Source of the DNA: Rheinheimera soli | Lineage (GTDB): Bacteria > Pseudomonadota > Gammaproteobacteria > Enterobacterales > Alteromonadaceae | DNA length: 64,000 nt | Assembly: GCF_021290985.1 (NCBI RefSeq) | Contig: NZ_JAJOYU010000002.1 | Span: forward strand, 62,001-126,000 | Reading direction: 5' to 3' | Part shown: one piece after another, positions 53,575-62,735 of the stretch | Layout: every line of letters starts with the position of its first letter | Numbering within the stretch: the first letter of the stretch is position 1 | Notes under the pieces: model-generated | The model's database searches: none | Told to the model about the DNA's origin: nothing | What the model saw: only the letters and a program-made list of their open reading frames with translations | Translations under genes and position numbers: made by a program

Positions 53575-55446
53575 GTGCGCCATTCATTGTTAGCTCTTAG
53601 CATTGCCGCATTACTGGCAGGCTGTAGTCCGGCCCAGGACACATCAACCACCACCACAACCACAGCTGAAACGACCACGGCAGCAGAAACCAAAGCGGCT
53701 TTATCTGAATCCGAGCGTTTGAACCAGTGGTTTGAAACCAAATACGAAGAGCAGCTGCAAATGAGCCCGCTGCAAATGACCTTTTTAGGCCGTAAAGATA
53801 AGCAGGATCAAATTGACGACGTCACAGAAGAAGCCGAAGACAAACAATTGGCCTGGGCTGCTGCTTCTGTTGAAGAGTTAAAATCTCAGTTTGATTACAC
53901 CAAGTTAGATACTGAAGCCAAAACCTCTTATGACCTATGGATTTACCAGTACGAACAAAGCCGTGACGCCGCAGCATTTCGTGTAAACAACTACGTGTTT
54001 AACCAGATGCAGGGCATACATGCCTTGTTGCCACAATTGCTGATGAACTTCCATAAAGTAGACGAAGTGGTTGATATGGAAGCCTACGTCAAACGTATTG
54101 GTGGCATCGCTAAAGCCATTGCGGATTTACAGCAACGTGCCGCCAAATACGCCGAAGCAGGTGTACGCCCTCCACGTTTTGCTTACGAAGGTGTACTGGA
54201 ACAGGTCAATAACCTGTTAAATGGCGCACCATTTAAAGAAAGCGATAAAGACGCGCCTTTATGGGCTGATGCTAAAGCTAAAGTGGAAGCACTGAAAAAA
54301 GCCGACAAACTGGATGATAAAAAAGCCGAGCAGTTACTGGCCGATGCTAAATCTGCCTTAACTACTCAATTCCAGCCTTCTTATGAAGCCTTAACTGCCT
54401 TTTTAACCAGCGAACTGGATAAAACTCAGGTCAATGTGACAGGTGTATCGACTCAGCCCAATGGCGTGGCGTATTACAACCATCGCTTGGCGCAATCGAC
54501 GACAACAAACTTAACTGCTGACGAAATTCATCAGATTGGTTTAAATGAAGTAGACCGCCTGACCAAAGAAATGATTGCTATCAAAGATAAAGTGGGCTTT
54601 AAAGGCTCGTTAAAAGAGTTCTTCACTTTTATCAAAACTGACGCTCAGTTCTTTTATCCGGATACAGATGAAGGCCGTCAGGGTTATATCACTGACTCAG
54701 AAGCTTATTTAGCCTTTATTGAGAAAAAACTGCCGGAATACTTTGGCATTCTGCCCAAAGCTGCCTTGACAGTAAAACGGGTTGAAGCCTTCCGTGAACA
54801 ACCAGGTGCGGCTCAGCATTATTTCCCGGGTACACCAGATGGTAAACGTCCAGGCATTTACTACGCGCATTTGTCTGATATGAAACAAATGCCAAAAAAT
54901 GAAATGGAAGCCATTGCCTATCACGAAGGTAGCCCTGGCCACCATATGCAAATTTCTATTGCTCAGGAATTGACATCAGTTCCAACGTTCCGTACTCAGG
55001 CTAGTTTCACTGCCTATATTGAAGGCTGGGCTTTGTACTCTGAATTGCTGGCCAAAGAAATGGGTGCCTACCAGAATGACTACTCCGACTTCGGCCGCTT
55101 AATCACAGAAATGTGGCGTGCCGTTCGTTTAGTGGTTGATACAGGTATGCACAGCAAAGGCTGGACTGAACAACAAGGTATTGAGTACTTCAAAGAAAAA
55201 ACTCCTGTTGCTGAAGGCGCAGTCACCTCTGAAGTGCGTCGTTATTTAGTATGGCCAGGCCAGGCAACAGCCTACAAAATTGGTATGTTAAAAATTCTGG
55301 AAATCCGTGCTAAAGCCAAAGAGCAGTTAGGCGACAAGTTCGATATCCGTGGTTTTCACGACACCATCTTAGGTGGCGGTGCATTACCTCTGCAAGTACT
55401 GGAAAAACGTGTACAGAACTGGGTAGACAGCGTAAAAGCCGCTTAA
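53575..55446 (+). CDS. DUF885 family lipoprotein, second copy
   Basis: 623 residues with a GTG start. MRHSLLALSIAALLAGCSPAQ gives a signal peptide with lipobox LAGC. A Thr/Ala-rich linker (residues 22-41, a run of seven Thr) follows. The DUF885 core has AYHEGSPGHHMQISIAQEL and SFTAYIEGWALYSEL. Clearly related to the protein at 27508-29349 along its length. Putative zinc peptidase; substrate unknown. A terminator follows. Confidence 0.87.
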   Translation: MRHSLLALSIAALLAGCSPAQDTSTTTTTTAETTTAAETKAALSESERLNQWFETKYEEQLQMSPLQMTFLGRKDKQDQIDDVTEEAEDKQLAWAAASVEELKSQFDYTKLDTEAKTSYDLWIYQYEQSRDAAAFRVNNYVFNQMQGIHALLPQLLMNFHKVDEVVDMEAYVKRIGGIAKAIADLQQRAAKYAEAGVRPPRFAYEGVLEQVNNLLNGAPFKESDKDAPLWADAKAKVEALKKADKLDDKKAEQLLADAKSALTTQFQPSYEALTAFLTSELDKTQVNVTGVSTQPNGVAYYNHRLAQSTTTNLTADEIHQIGLNEVDRLTKEMIAIKDKVGFKGSLKEFFTFIKTDAQFFYPDTDEGRQGYITDSEAYLAFIEKKLPEYFGILPKAALTVKRVEAFREQPGAAQHYFPGTPDGKRPGIYYAHLSDMKQMPKNEMEAIAYHEGSPGHHMQISIAQELTSVPTFRTQASFTAYIEGWALYSELLAKEMGAYQNDYSDFGRLITEMWRAVRLVVDTGMHSKGWTEQQGIEYFKEKTPVAEGAVTSEVRRYLVWPGQATAYKIGMLKILEIRAKAKEQLGDKFDIRGFHDTILGGGALPLQVLEKRVQNWVDSVKAA

Positions 55447-55464
55447 TCCAGTGACAAAGAGTTT

Positions 55465-55493
55465 AAAATGGCCCTTGAATGGGCCATTTTTTT
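55465..55493 (+). terminator. Intrinsic terminator after the second DUF885 gene
   Basis: AAAATGGCCC TTGAAT GGGCCATTTT, then TTT. The 10-bp stem is perfect. Confidence 0.88.
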
Positions 55494-55572
55494 GTCTCAC
55501 TTTGGATTTCCGTGCAACCAGTTCGCTACTGCGGACGTATTGACTACAGTTTTTTCACAACAGGATGCTTTT

Positions 55573-55944
55573 ATGTTTAGCTACGCCACTTTAGGTTCTA
55601 ATGATTTAAACAAATCAGTACAGTTTTATCTGGATTTATTAAAGGATCAGGGTGCAAAAACTCTGATTAAAATGGATCGTATTGTATTTATTGGTAAAAA
55701 TATGCAAAGCCCTATGTTGGCCATTTGCATTCCTTTCAACCAGGAACCGGCCACACCAGGCAATGGCACTATGTTGTCCATAGCTCCGGGTAGCAAAGAA
55801 AAAGTAGATGAGCTGTATCATAAAGCTATATCACTAGGCGCACGTTGCGAGGGAGCACCAGGACAACGTATTGAAAAGACCTTTTACGGGGCTTACGTGC
55901 GGGATTTAGATGGTAATAAACTTTGTTTTAATCATTTCGGTTAA
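55573..55944 (+). CDS. VOC (glyoxalase/bleomycin-resistance fold) family protein
   Basis: 123 residues from the ATG at 55573; the frame opens earlier but the domain starts MFSYATLGSNDLNKSVQFYLDLL. The fold repeats ATLGSNDLNKSVQFY and AYVRDLDGNKLCF, with Asp-Gly-Asn before the last strand. Small metal-dependent enzyme or binding protein; substrate unknown. A 14-bp hairpin follows. Confidence 0.82.
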   Translation: MFSYATLGSNDLNKSVQFYLDLLKDQGAKTLIKMDRIVFIGKNMQSPMLAICIPFNQEPATPGNGTMLSIAPGSKEKVDELYHKAISLGARCEGAPGQRIEKTFYGAYVRDLDGNKLCFNHFG

Positions 55945-55954
55945 CCCGCTACAA

Positions 55955-55986
55955 GGCAATAAGTCTGAGTATTCAGGCTTATTGCC
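55955..55986 (+). terminator. Hairpin after the VOC gene, no U-run
   Basis: GGCAATAAGTCTGA GTAT TCAGGCTTATTGCC, 14 paired positions with one G-T wobble. Followed by ATGATGATTT. Confidence 0.55.
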
Positions 55987-56067
55987 ATGATGATTTAAAG
56001 GTTGTGTTTTTAGCTTTTCAAATGTTAACCTTGTGTTCACTATTACACTGATTACAGGGACGCAACC

Positions 56068-57381
56068 ATGCGCAAATCATTATTGGCAGCTAGCCTGCTG
56101 CTCAGCACTTTGGCGCAAGCCGACTTACTGGATGCATTACAGCACTACGAGCGAAAAGACTACCCTAAAGCCACTGCTGAATTTACGCAGTTACTGCCAC
56201 TTGGTAACGAGGTTGCAGCTTTTAATCTAGCCGTGATGTCTTATAAAGGTGAAGGTACAGCCAAAGATCCGGTCAAAGCTCTGGCTTATTTTCAACTGGC
56301 AGCCGAACTTGGCGATACCAGAGCTGCGGGAGTGATCAGCTCCATCTCTAAACAATTATCTGCCACAGAGCTACAACAGGCAGATGAACAGTCCCACCTG
56401 TTGCTTGAACAAGTGCTGGTAAAAACGTTGGAAGAAGATAATTCAGACCGCGTCAATTTTCCCGAAGTGGTAAGCCGCAAAGCACCTGCTTACCCAAAAG
56501 ACGCTGCCCACAAAGGACTTTTTGGCTACAACGTGCTGAGGTTTGTCATTGATGAACAAGGCAATGTGTCTGCAGTGGAAGTTCTGGGCTCTTTTCCAGC
56601 CAAAACCTTTGATAAAGCGTCTATCAGAGCCATTCAATCCTGGAAATATGCAGCAACAGGGCAAAAGCATCAGGGTAAAGTAGCATTGCACTATAGCTTA
56701 GGGCCGCTTTCAAAACACAAAGTAACCCAATTTATGCAGAAAAATCAATTGGTTGAATACGCACTTGCAGGCTCTCCACAGCATCAATATATGCTCGGTA
56801 CCATGATGGATCTTCTGGCGACTAATGCCAACTATCACGTGAATGTAGACAAAGACCTGCCAGTGGAAGTGAGCAAAGAGTTACCTGAACAATTTTTTAG
56901 CCGTAACTCATCCTTTAAAACAAGGATAGAAGGTTTTTATGGCAGCGCTGAAGTGAACACCAATGAGAAAGGTGTCATCACTCGTGTTGTCTCTTCCGAC
57001 AAAATGGAGTTGCAACAAGCCTCTGCCTTGTTAGTTGGCAAAGAGCTGGATGAAGACGCCAGTCAGGGTCATTACAAACTATGGGCTGATCCGGGTAAAG
57101 TCGCTGTTGTAGAACCAGTGATCACCCTGTCCCAGTTGCATAGTGGTCATTACTGGTGGAACATGGCTGCTAAAAACGGCAGTCTGGATGCACAACGTCA
57201 ACTGGCCGCATTCTCGCCACAATGGGAAAATTACCTGCTGCTGAATAACGATCCACAAGTACAGACCTGGTCTGGTGTACGTAAAATTCTGCAGGGCGAT
57301 AAAGTTGAAGGACAATTACTGCTGGATAAAGCCGTAGCACAAAACTATGAGTTGGCAGCAGAACTTAAAGCTACGCTTTAA
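56068..57381 (+). CDS. Exported TonB C-terminal-domain protein with Sel1-like segment
   Basis: 437 residues. Signal peptide MRKSLLAASLLLSTLAQA. A Sel1/TPR-like region (VAAFNLAVMSYKGEGTAKDPVKALAYFQLAAELG, about 50-90) is followed by a TonB C-terminal fold (about 130-215): SRKAPAYPKDAAHKGLFGYNVLRFVIDEQGNVSAVEVL. No membrane anchor after the signal, so this is not a standard TonB but a soluble periplasmic protein. The C-terminal half has no recognised family and ends with a second Sel1-like stretch. Role unclear. A terminator follows. Confidence 0.8.
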   Translation: MRKSLLAASLLLSTLAQADLLDALQHYERKDYPKATAEFTQLLPLGNEVAAFNLAVMSYKGEGTAKDPVKALAYFQLAAELGDTRAAGVISSISKQLSATELQQADEQSHLLLEQVLVKTLEEDNSDRVNFPEVVSRKAPAYPKDAAHKGLFGYNVLRFVIDEQGNVSAVEVLGSFPAKTFDKASIRAIQSWKYAATGQKHQGKVALHYSLGPLSKHKVTQFMQKNQLVEYALAGSPQHQYMLGTMMDLLATNANYHVNVDKDLPVEVSKELPEQFFSRNSSFKTRIEGFYGSAEVNTNEKGVITRVVSSDKMELQQASALLVGKELDEDASQGHYKLWADPGKVAVVEPVITLSQLHSGHYWWNMAAKNGSLDAQRQLAAFSPQWENYLLLNNDPQVQTWSGVRKILQGDKVEGQLLLDKAVAQNYELAAELKATL

Positions 57382-57405
57382 GCTCTTTCAAATACCCTAT
57401 AGCTC

Positions 57406-57432
57406 AGCCCACCTCAGTGTGGGCTTTTCTTT
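57406..57432 (+). terminator. Intrinsic terminator after the TonB-C-domain gene
   Basis: AGCCCAC CTCAGT GTGGGCT followed by TTTCTTT. It runs into the end of the converging MFS gene. Confidence 0.8.
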
Positions 57433-59023
57433 AACGCTCAGACTTCTTTTCTAATGCTGCATGCATGTCTTCCAGCCTTATTCCTCTGGTATCAATACCA
57501 TGGCGCTGCAGTAAAAAAGCAGCTGTAACTAAAGCGGCAATAATCACCAGACCAGATAATGCCATTTGATCAAATAAGCCCATCACGCCAAGCAAAGCAC
57601 CTAAAATACCACCAAATTTTGAACTGGCAGCGACTATGCCTGACCCTGTGCCTCGTAAATGCACCGGGTATATTTCAGCAGCGTAAGGGATCAACATTGC
57701 AATAACGCCACTTGAGCTAACCAGCAGCAAAGCGATAGACACTGAAAGCAAAGTTACCGAACGGCTATCCAGCCAGTCAAAAATACAAAAACTGAATAAA
57801 GACAAAGCGGTAAGCAGAATAAATAACAGCAAGGTTTTAATACTGTTCCAGCTATGATAAAGCCAGATCACTAAAGCCACTCCTGGCAAGGCAAAAAAGG
57901 CCGACTTCGTAATAATAGCGCTGGCCTGCCCCGCTAAACCCATTTCGCCTAAGTTCGTTGGTAGCCATAGCATAAAGCCAAAATTCACCAAACCCCATGC
58001 AACACCAGCTGCCACTAAACCTAGGGTAATACCGGCGTAATGCCCTTGTAGCAACTGTTTAAATCCTGAATGCTGCACAGCTGGCTCTTCTTCGACCACT
58101 ATGCTGCTTTGATCCTGTGCTTGCACGCCGCTAAACCGCTGCAACACCAAACGAGCTTCGCTGGTTAAGCCTTTGCTGGCCAGATAACGTGGTGATTCCG
58201 GAATATAACGGTTTAAAAAAATCACCAACAAACCTGTAGGTAAACCCAGCATCCATAAAATACGCCAGCTAAACAATGGCTCCAGTATAGCTGCAGACCC
58301 TGACGCGGCCAGATAACCTGCCGCAGTGCCAAAACCACCTAAAGCAACCAATAACCAACCACGGTGGGCTGCTGGTATAGTTTCGGCCATCAGCGTAAAA
58401 GTAATAGGCAATAAGCCCCCTGCTGACAAGCCCATTAAAAAGCACATCACGAGATTCCACTCAAAAGACGGCATAGCGCCACAAATTGCAGTGCCGATAA
58501 ACATCAATGCCGACAATAAAATAGCAGCTCTTCGGCCAAATAAATCCGCCATCATGCCCCAGATCACTGAGCCTATAGTAGTACCAGTCAGCGCCACCAG
58601 CGCCAGTACCCCGGCCTCTTTTGAGCTGATACCATATTCGGCCTTCATGCCTGGCATAACAAAACCTAAAGTGGCAGGTTTCATCACATCCACTATTACG
58701 GCGGCCATCAGCACCATCACTAAGGTCCAGTGTTCTTTATTCAGCGGTAACTGATCGGCCACATGAAAATGTAATCTGCTGTTGTCGGTGCTACGCAGCT
58801 GATCCAGCCGTGGCATCATGCCATACATAGCGAGCAACAAGCCTAGTGGAATAAGCCCCATGCCAATCAGCATATTGCTGTCCATTGGCATACCCACCAT
58901 CTGGTAGTTCATATGGGACGCGTGCATAAACATGGGCACATGCGCCAGCACACCCAAGGTGATGCCAATGCAGCCTAACCAAAAGGCTACTGGATGGTAA
59001 AAATTTAATCCCTGTGATTTCAT
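57431..59023 (-). CDS. MFS transporter (sugar/aromatic-acid symporter type)
   Basis: 530 residues from the ATG at 59023; the frame could open with a GTG at 59059. Twelve membrane helices, with MFS motifs WGMMADLFGRRAAILLSALM after helix 2-3 and NRYIPESPRYLAS before the central loop. The first periplasmic loop is Met/His-rich (HVPMFMHASHMNYQMVGMPM). Two extra hydrophobic segments precede the MFS core. Substrate unknown. Confidence 0.85.
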   Translation of the reverse strand: MKSQGLNFYHPVAFWLGCIGITLGVLAHVPMFMHASHMNYQMVGMPMDSNMLIGMGLIPLGLLLAMYGMMPRLDQLRSTDNSRLHFHVADQLPLNKEHWTLVMVLMAAVIVDVMKPATLGFVMPGMKAEYGISSKEAGVLALVALTGTTIGSVIWGMMADLFGRRAAILLSALMFIGTAICGAMPSFEWNLVMCFLMGLSAGGLLPITFTLMAETIPAAHRGWLLVALGGFGTAAGYLAASGSAAILEPLFSWRILWMLGLPTGLLVIFLNRYIPESPRYLASKGLTSEARLVLQRFSGVQAQDQSSIVVEEEPAVQHSGFKQLLQGHYAGITLGLVAAGVAWGLVNFGFMLWLPTNLGEMGLAGQASAIITKSAFFALPGVALVIWLYHSWNSIKTLLLFILLTALSLFSFCIFDWLDSRSVTLLSVSIALLLVSSSGVIAMLIPYAAEIYPVHLRGTGSGIVAASSKFGGILGALLGVMGLFDQMALSGLVIIAALVTAAFLLQRHGIDTRGIRLEDMHAALEKKSER

Positions 59024-59251
59024 CAAATGTATCTCTGTGATTGGCCCCTTGTGAGGCACTTTTTGTAAGCGCAGAGCATACTGGGCAACCCGCTGTTATA
59101 GCAAGTGTTACAGCGACAGCTATTTGTCGTAAAAGCCTTTGATTGGAAAACAAAAAATTGCGCTGTTTTGGCTGGCAAATTCAGCTACCATAAATCTTCA
59201 TTCTGTCAGCCTCGACTCTATGGGGCCAACCCAATTTAACCTGAGGATTGT

Positions 59252-60745
59252 ATGCGTCGCTTTTCTGTTGCTTTGCTTTGTTTATTCAGTGGTTTTGCTG
59301 TGGCTAAACCCGGTGAACTGGTGTTTTCCAGCGACTTTGAAAAGGACGCTCATCAATGGAACATTCTGGCCGGTTGCCAGCGCAGTTCTGAAATGGCCAG
59401 AACTGGTGTCAGCAGCTTGTTTTGTCAGGATGGCAGCAGCTCTTTGGTCAGCCGTTATCCGGTGTCAGAACTAGGCTTACTGGAATTTTGGGTGAAGCCT
59501 CAATCAGCCTTTACCAGTTACCGTATTAATATTTTAACTTCTTCTTCTGTGGCTTTAGACGCGCAGTGGCAACAGGTAGGTCTGGTCGAAGCACCGCCAG
59601 GCACTGAAAACTATATGGCACACCGTATATCCATTGACGACCCGGGGCGCAAGTACCTGCGGTTGGATATTGAAAGCCTGCACGGTGGTGTCGCGCTGGA
59701 TGATGTAGTTTTAGATCGCATTTTGCTGGATACGGCGCTGCAAAAAAACGAGCAAAAAATTATCACCGGTATTCTGGATAAGCTGCAGACTAATAAAAAC
59801 TATGAGCTGCAAAGCGAGTCGTTCCGCACTATAGGTAAAAACTATGCGGCTCAGCTGGAAAGCCAACGTCAATATCTGGAATACGCTAACGCTATTTATT
59901 CGACCATCACTTTTGCGCTGGCAAGTTCTGAGCGCAATAAAATGTCGAATCCTATGGCCTACTCGTCGTTCCGCACTATTTTAGCTGACACCAAAAGAGT
60001 GGCCTCCCCTCTGCAACAAGCCCGACTCAATTCAATGGTGAAACCTTTTGGTGATTTAACCACTGCCACTTTAACTGTGGTCAGCGGTGGTTTATATGCC
60101 GCTTTTGCTGAGCCTTTTAAGTCCTTTCTGGCCACAGCTTTTGATAAATCCAATTACGAAAATGCCGATTTAAACCGCAAAGATCGTAAATTTGCCGAGG
60201 AAAACGGTTTAAAGATTTACGAGCAGGCCGAGAAATTTTTAACAGAGCTGGAACGTGAACTGGTGCAGGTGTCTACGCTGGAAAATGACTTACAAAACAT
60301 GCTGAAAAATGTTGAAGTATTCCGCAAAGATTTAGACAAACACCTGCGAGACTATCTTCAGCACGCTGGCCTTGCCCGCACTCAGGAGAATTACAGTCGG
60401 GTGATGAGCAAAGAAGAATCTATTCGTGCGCTGGTGATTAGCGAGGTAGGTGAAAACGTCACCAATAAAGCTCAGGGTTATCTGGCTGCCAACAACAATA
60501 CGCAGCTTATTCAATACATGCTGAAAACCTCAGAGCAGCTCGAAGGTATGCAGGAATTTAAAGAACGCTTTAACCAGATCACCTCGTCGGCCATTACCTT
60601 TTACGACAAGTTTGAGCGCTCGGTAGCTCCGGATCAAAACCCCTTTACTGACGCCAAAGATAAAGCGGCATGGGAGCAACACGCGCAAAAAGCACGTAGC
60701 TACATCAAGCAGTCGAAGGAAGCTTTTGCCAAAGCCTATATGTAA
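59252..60745 (+). CDS. Secreted protein with N-terminal beta domain and long helical C-terminal part, function unknown
   Basis: 497 residues. Signal peptide MRRFSVALLCLFSGFAVA. A beta-sandwich-like domain (about 20-160: GELVFSSDFEKDAHQWNIL, LLEFWVKPQ, KYLRLDIESLHGG), with a possible disulphide C42-C58, resembles LamG/carbohydrate-binding folds. Then come helices with a hydrophobic segment at about 267-297 (LTTATLTVVSGGLYAAFAEP) and long coiled-coil-like helices (310-490). The layout is reminiscent of alpha-helical pore-forming toxins, but no family is recognised. Confidence 0.8.
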   Translation: MRRFSVALLCLFSGFAVAKPGELVFSSDFEKDAHQWNILAGCQRSSEMARTGVSSLFCQDGSSSLVSRYPVSELGLLEFWVKPQSAFTSYRINILTSSSVALDAQWQQVGLVEAPPGTENYMAHRISIDDPGRKYLRLDIESLHGGVALDDVVLDRILLDTALQKNEQKIITGILDKLQTNKNYELQSESFRTIGKNYAAQLESQRQYLEYANAIYSTITFALASSERNKMSNPMAYSSFRTILADTKRVASPLQQARLNSMVKPFGDLTTATLTVVSGGLYAAFAEPFKSFLATAFDKSNYENADLNRKDRKFAEENGLKIYEQAEKFLTELERELVQVSTLENDLQNMLKNVEVFRKDLDKHLRDYLQHAGLARTQENYSRVMSKEESIRALVISEVGENVTNKAQGYLAANNNTQLIQYMLKTSEQLEGMQEFKERFNQITSSAITFYDKFERSVAPDQNPFTDAKDKAAWEQHAQKARSYIKQSKEAFAKAYM

Positions 60746-60793
60746 GCAAACTGGGTAAACAAAGCAGGTAAGGGATTGTAGGTAAACGAGAAG

Positions 60794-60828
60794 AACCAGT
60801 CAAAGCACAGCAGCTTTGACTGGTTTTA
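60794..60828. terminator. Bidirectional terminator between the secreted protein and rhlE
   Basis: AACCAGTCAAAG CACAGCAG CTTTGACTGGTT, 12-bp perfect stem, with TTTT on the plus side and TTCTTC on the minus side. Confidence 0.82.
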
Positions 60829-60838
60829 GAACACAAAA

Positions 60839-62131
60839 TTATTTAGCGGTACGAGGTTTAGCTTTAGGCTTGGCTTTAGGCTTGGCTTTTGGTTTCACTT
60901 TATTGGCACTGTCCAGATCGATCTGGGTTGCACTGGCCTTGTTTGAACGGCCTGACAATACTTTGCGTGAAATACTTTTTAACAGCGATTGGCGGTTGCT
61001 GACTTCAAAGCCTGGGGTAACTACACGTTGGATAGTGCTGCCAATCAGCTTTTGAATACGCTCTAAAGTTTGTTCTTCTTCACGACTGACAAATGAAATC
61101 GCCTGACCTTCAGCACCAGCACGGCCGGTACGACCTATACGGTGTACATAGTCTTCCGGCAAATACGGCAGGTTAAAATTCACTACATAATCCAGACCTT
61201 GAATATCCAGACCACGGGCCGCCACTTCGGTCGCAATCAATACCTGTAACTTAGCGGATTTAAAATCAGCGATAGCACGACGTCGAGCGCCCTGGCTTTT
61301 ATCGCCATGGCAGACTGCTGCTTCAATTTTGCGCTGTTGCAATCCTGCTAACAAGCGGTCTGCCTGCTCTTTGGTACTGGTAAAGACCAACACCTGGAAC
61401 CAGTTTTTTTCTGCCAGTAATTGTTCAAATAATTCGATTTTGCGACTTTCTTCGACCGGATAAACCACATGGTGGACTGTATCCGCTGTACTGTTGGTTT
61501 TCGCCACACGGATTTGCTGATGATTTTTCAGAATTTTATGCGACAGTTCATTCACAGCTGGTGAAGTGGTTGCCGAAAACAGCATGGTTTGGCGAGTAGT
61601 CGCCGTCATTTGCATCAGCTTCGTTACGTCTGTGACAAAGCCCATATCCAGCATACGGTCGGCTTCATCCAGCACCACAAATTCAACATCACTTAAGATG
61701 ACGTTGCCAAGGGCCATATGCTCAATCAAACGACCTGGTGTGCTGATCAGAATATCCACACCAGCTTTTAATTTATTGGCCTGACCACCCATTTTCACGC
61801 CACCGTACAAGGCAGTCACGCTGATAGCGACGAACTTCGCATAAGCAGTAATAGCTTCAGCAATTTGTTCAGCTAATTCGCGGGTTGGTGTCAGGATTAA
61901 GGCGCGTGGACGCTGAGCTGCTGTCTCTTTTGGCTTATCCAGCATGCGTTGCAATACCGGAATAGCAAAAGCAGCAGTTTTACCTGTACCTGTTTGTGCC
62001 GTAACTTGTAAATCTTTACCGCGGCGCGCAGGCACAATGGCCTGTTCTTGGACCGGGGTCATATCACTGTAGCCACATTCTACAAGGGCGCGGAGTAAAT
62101 CCGGGGCTAAATCTAAAGATGAAAATTGCAT
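60839..62131 (-). CDS. rhlE: DEAD-box ATP-dependent RNA helicase (RhlE-like)
   Basis: 430 residues. Q motif (FSSLDLAPDLLRALVECGYSD), Walker A AQTGTGKTAAF, Ia TPTRELAEQIA, DEAD box VVLDEADRMLD, SAT LFSATTSP, and C-terminal motifs VATEVAARGLDIQ-type (ATEVAARGLDI) and HRIGRTGRAG. Unwinds RNA in ribosome assembly or decay. The tail consists of three KPKA units (KPKAKPKAKPKAKPR), a basic RNA-binding extension. A small hairpin sits next to the ribosome site. Confidence 0.94.
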   Translation of the reverse strand: MQFSSLDLAPDLLRALVECGYSDMTPVQEQAIVPARRGKDLQVTAQTGTGKTAAFAIPVLQRMLDKPKETAAQRPRALILTPTRELAEQIAEAITAYAKFVAISVTALYGGVKMGGQANKLKAGVDILISTPGRLIEHMALGNVILSDVEFVVLDEADRMLDMGFVTDVTKLMQMTATTRQTMLFSATTSPAVNELSHKILKNHQQIRVAKTNSTADTVHHVVYPVEESRKIELFEQLLAEKNWFQVLVFTSTKEQADRLLAGLQQRKIEAAVCHGDKSQGARRRAIADFKSAKLQVLIATEVAARGLDIQGLDYVVNFNLPYLPEDYVHRIGRTGRAGAEGQAISFVSREEEQTLERIQKLIGSTIQRVVTPGFEVSNRQSLLKSISRKVLSGRSNKASATQIDLDSANKVKPKAKPKAKPKAKPRTAK

Positions 62132-62141
62132 AAGAGTTCCT

Positions 62142-62158
62142 CTGTAGAATAGCTACAG
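62142..62158 (-). promoter_or_regulatory. Hairpin next to the rhlE ribosome-binding site
   Basis: CTGTAG AATAG CTACAG. On the minus strand its 3' arm touches the AGAGGA ribosome site 8 bp before the ATG. It could mask the site and melt with temperature or helicase action; inferred only. Confidence 0.35.
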
Positions 62159-62320
62159 TAAAAAATGAGGGCAGAATATACAGTATTTTAGCGGTAGAAG
62201 AGACAATTCTTTGTGATTGAATGAATTTTACGCAGTTTTTCTGTAATGTTAGGCGACTAAGTCAGGTCGCTTTAGATTAAAAAGTGAAATGCTTATCTGC
62301 TGCGACAAGCATCCTTCGTA

Positions 62321-62632
62321 TTAACCTTCGTCGATGTCAAAGCCAAGTTCACGTGGCTTATGTTTACAAGCACGAGCAAGAATTTCTACATAGAAACTCT
62401 CCAGCTCTTGTGCCACAGCAGCATCAATATGTTTATTGATTTCAGAGGTAAAAATCTTTTCAGCGACATCCACTGACGCACCAAAGCGACAGTCGAAAGT
62501 CCAGTAATCCATACCAGCAGGCAGGGTCTTGCGACGCTCTCTGTTCAGGTATTTTTTAATATCATACTTAATGGAGTCCACCAAACGAGCAGGTTGCAGT
62601 TTAGGGTGGGTTAACGCTATTGTCTTTCTCAT
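62321..62632 (-). CDS. DUF6172 family protein
   Basis: 103 residues from the ATG at 62632 (AGGA upstream; the frame opens 15 codons earlier). MRKTIALTHPKLQPARLVDSIKYDIKKYLNRERRK and GMDYWTFDCRFG match a small conserved gammaproteobacterial family of unknown role. Predicted helical with a basic centre. Confidence 0.78.
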   Translation of the reverse strand: MRKTIALTHPKLQPARLVDSIKYDIKKYLNRERRKTLPAGMDYWTFDCRFGASVDVAEKIFTSEINKHIDAAVAQELESFYVEILARACKHKPRELGFDIDEG

Positions 62633-62735
62633 CAAAATTCCTACAGATATGTACTGGTCAAGCTTATAAGCGCGCATTCTACATGGATGAGCACAAGACT
62701 GCTATTTTCTGGCAAAATTTAACAGGCCAACCGCC

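Noticed and set aside
58326-58754. Plus-strand frame (142 codons) inside the MFS gene
   Set aside because: Antisense to clear transmembrane coding sequence; no independent support.
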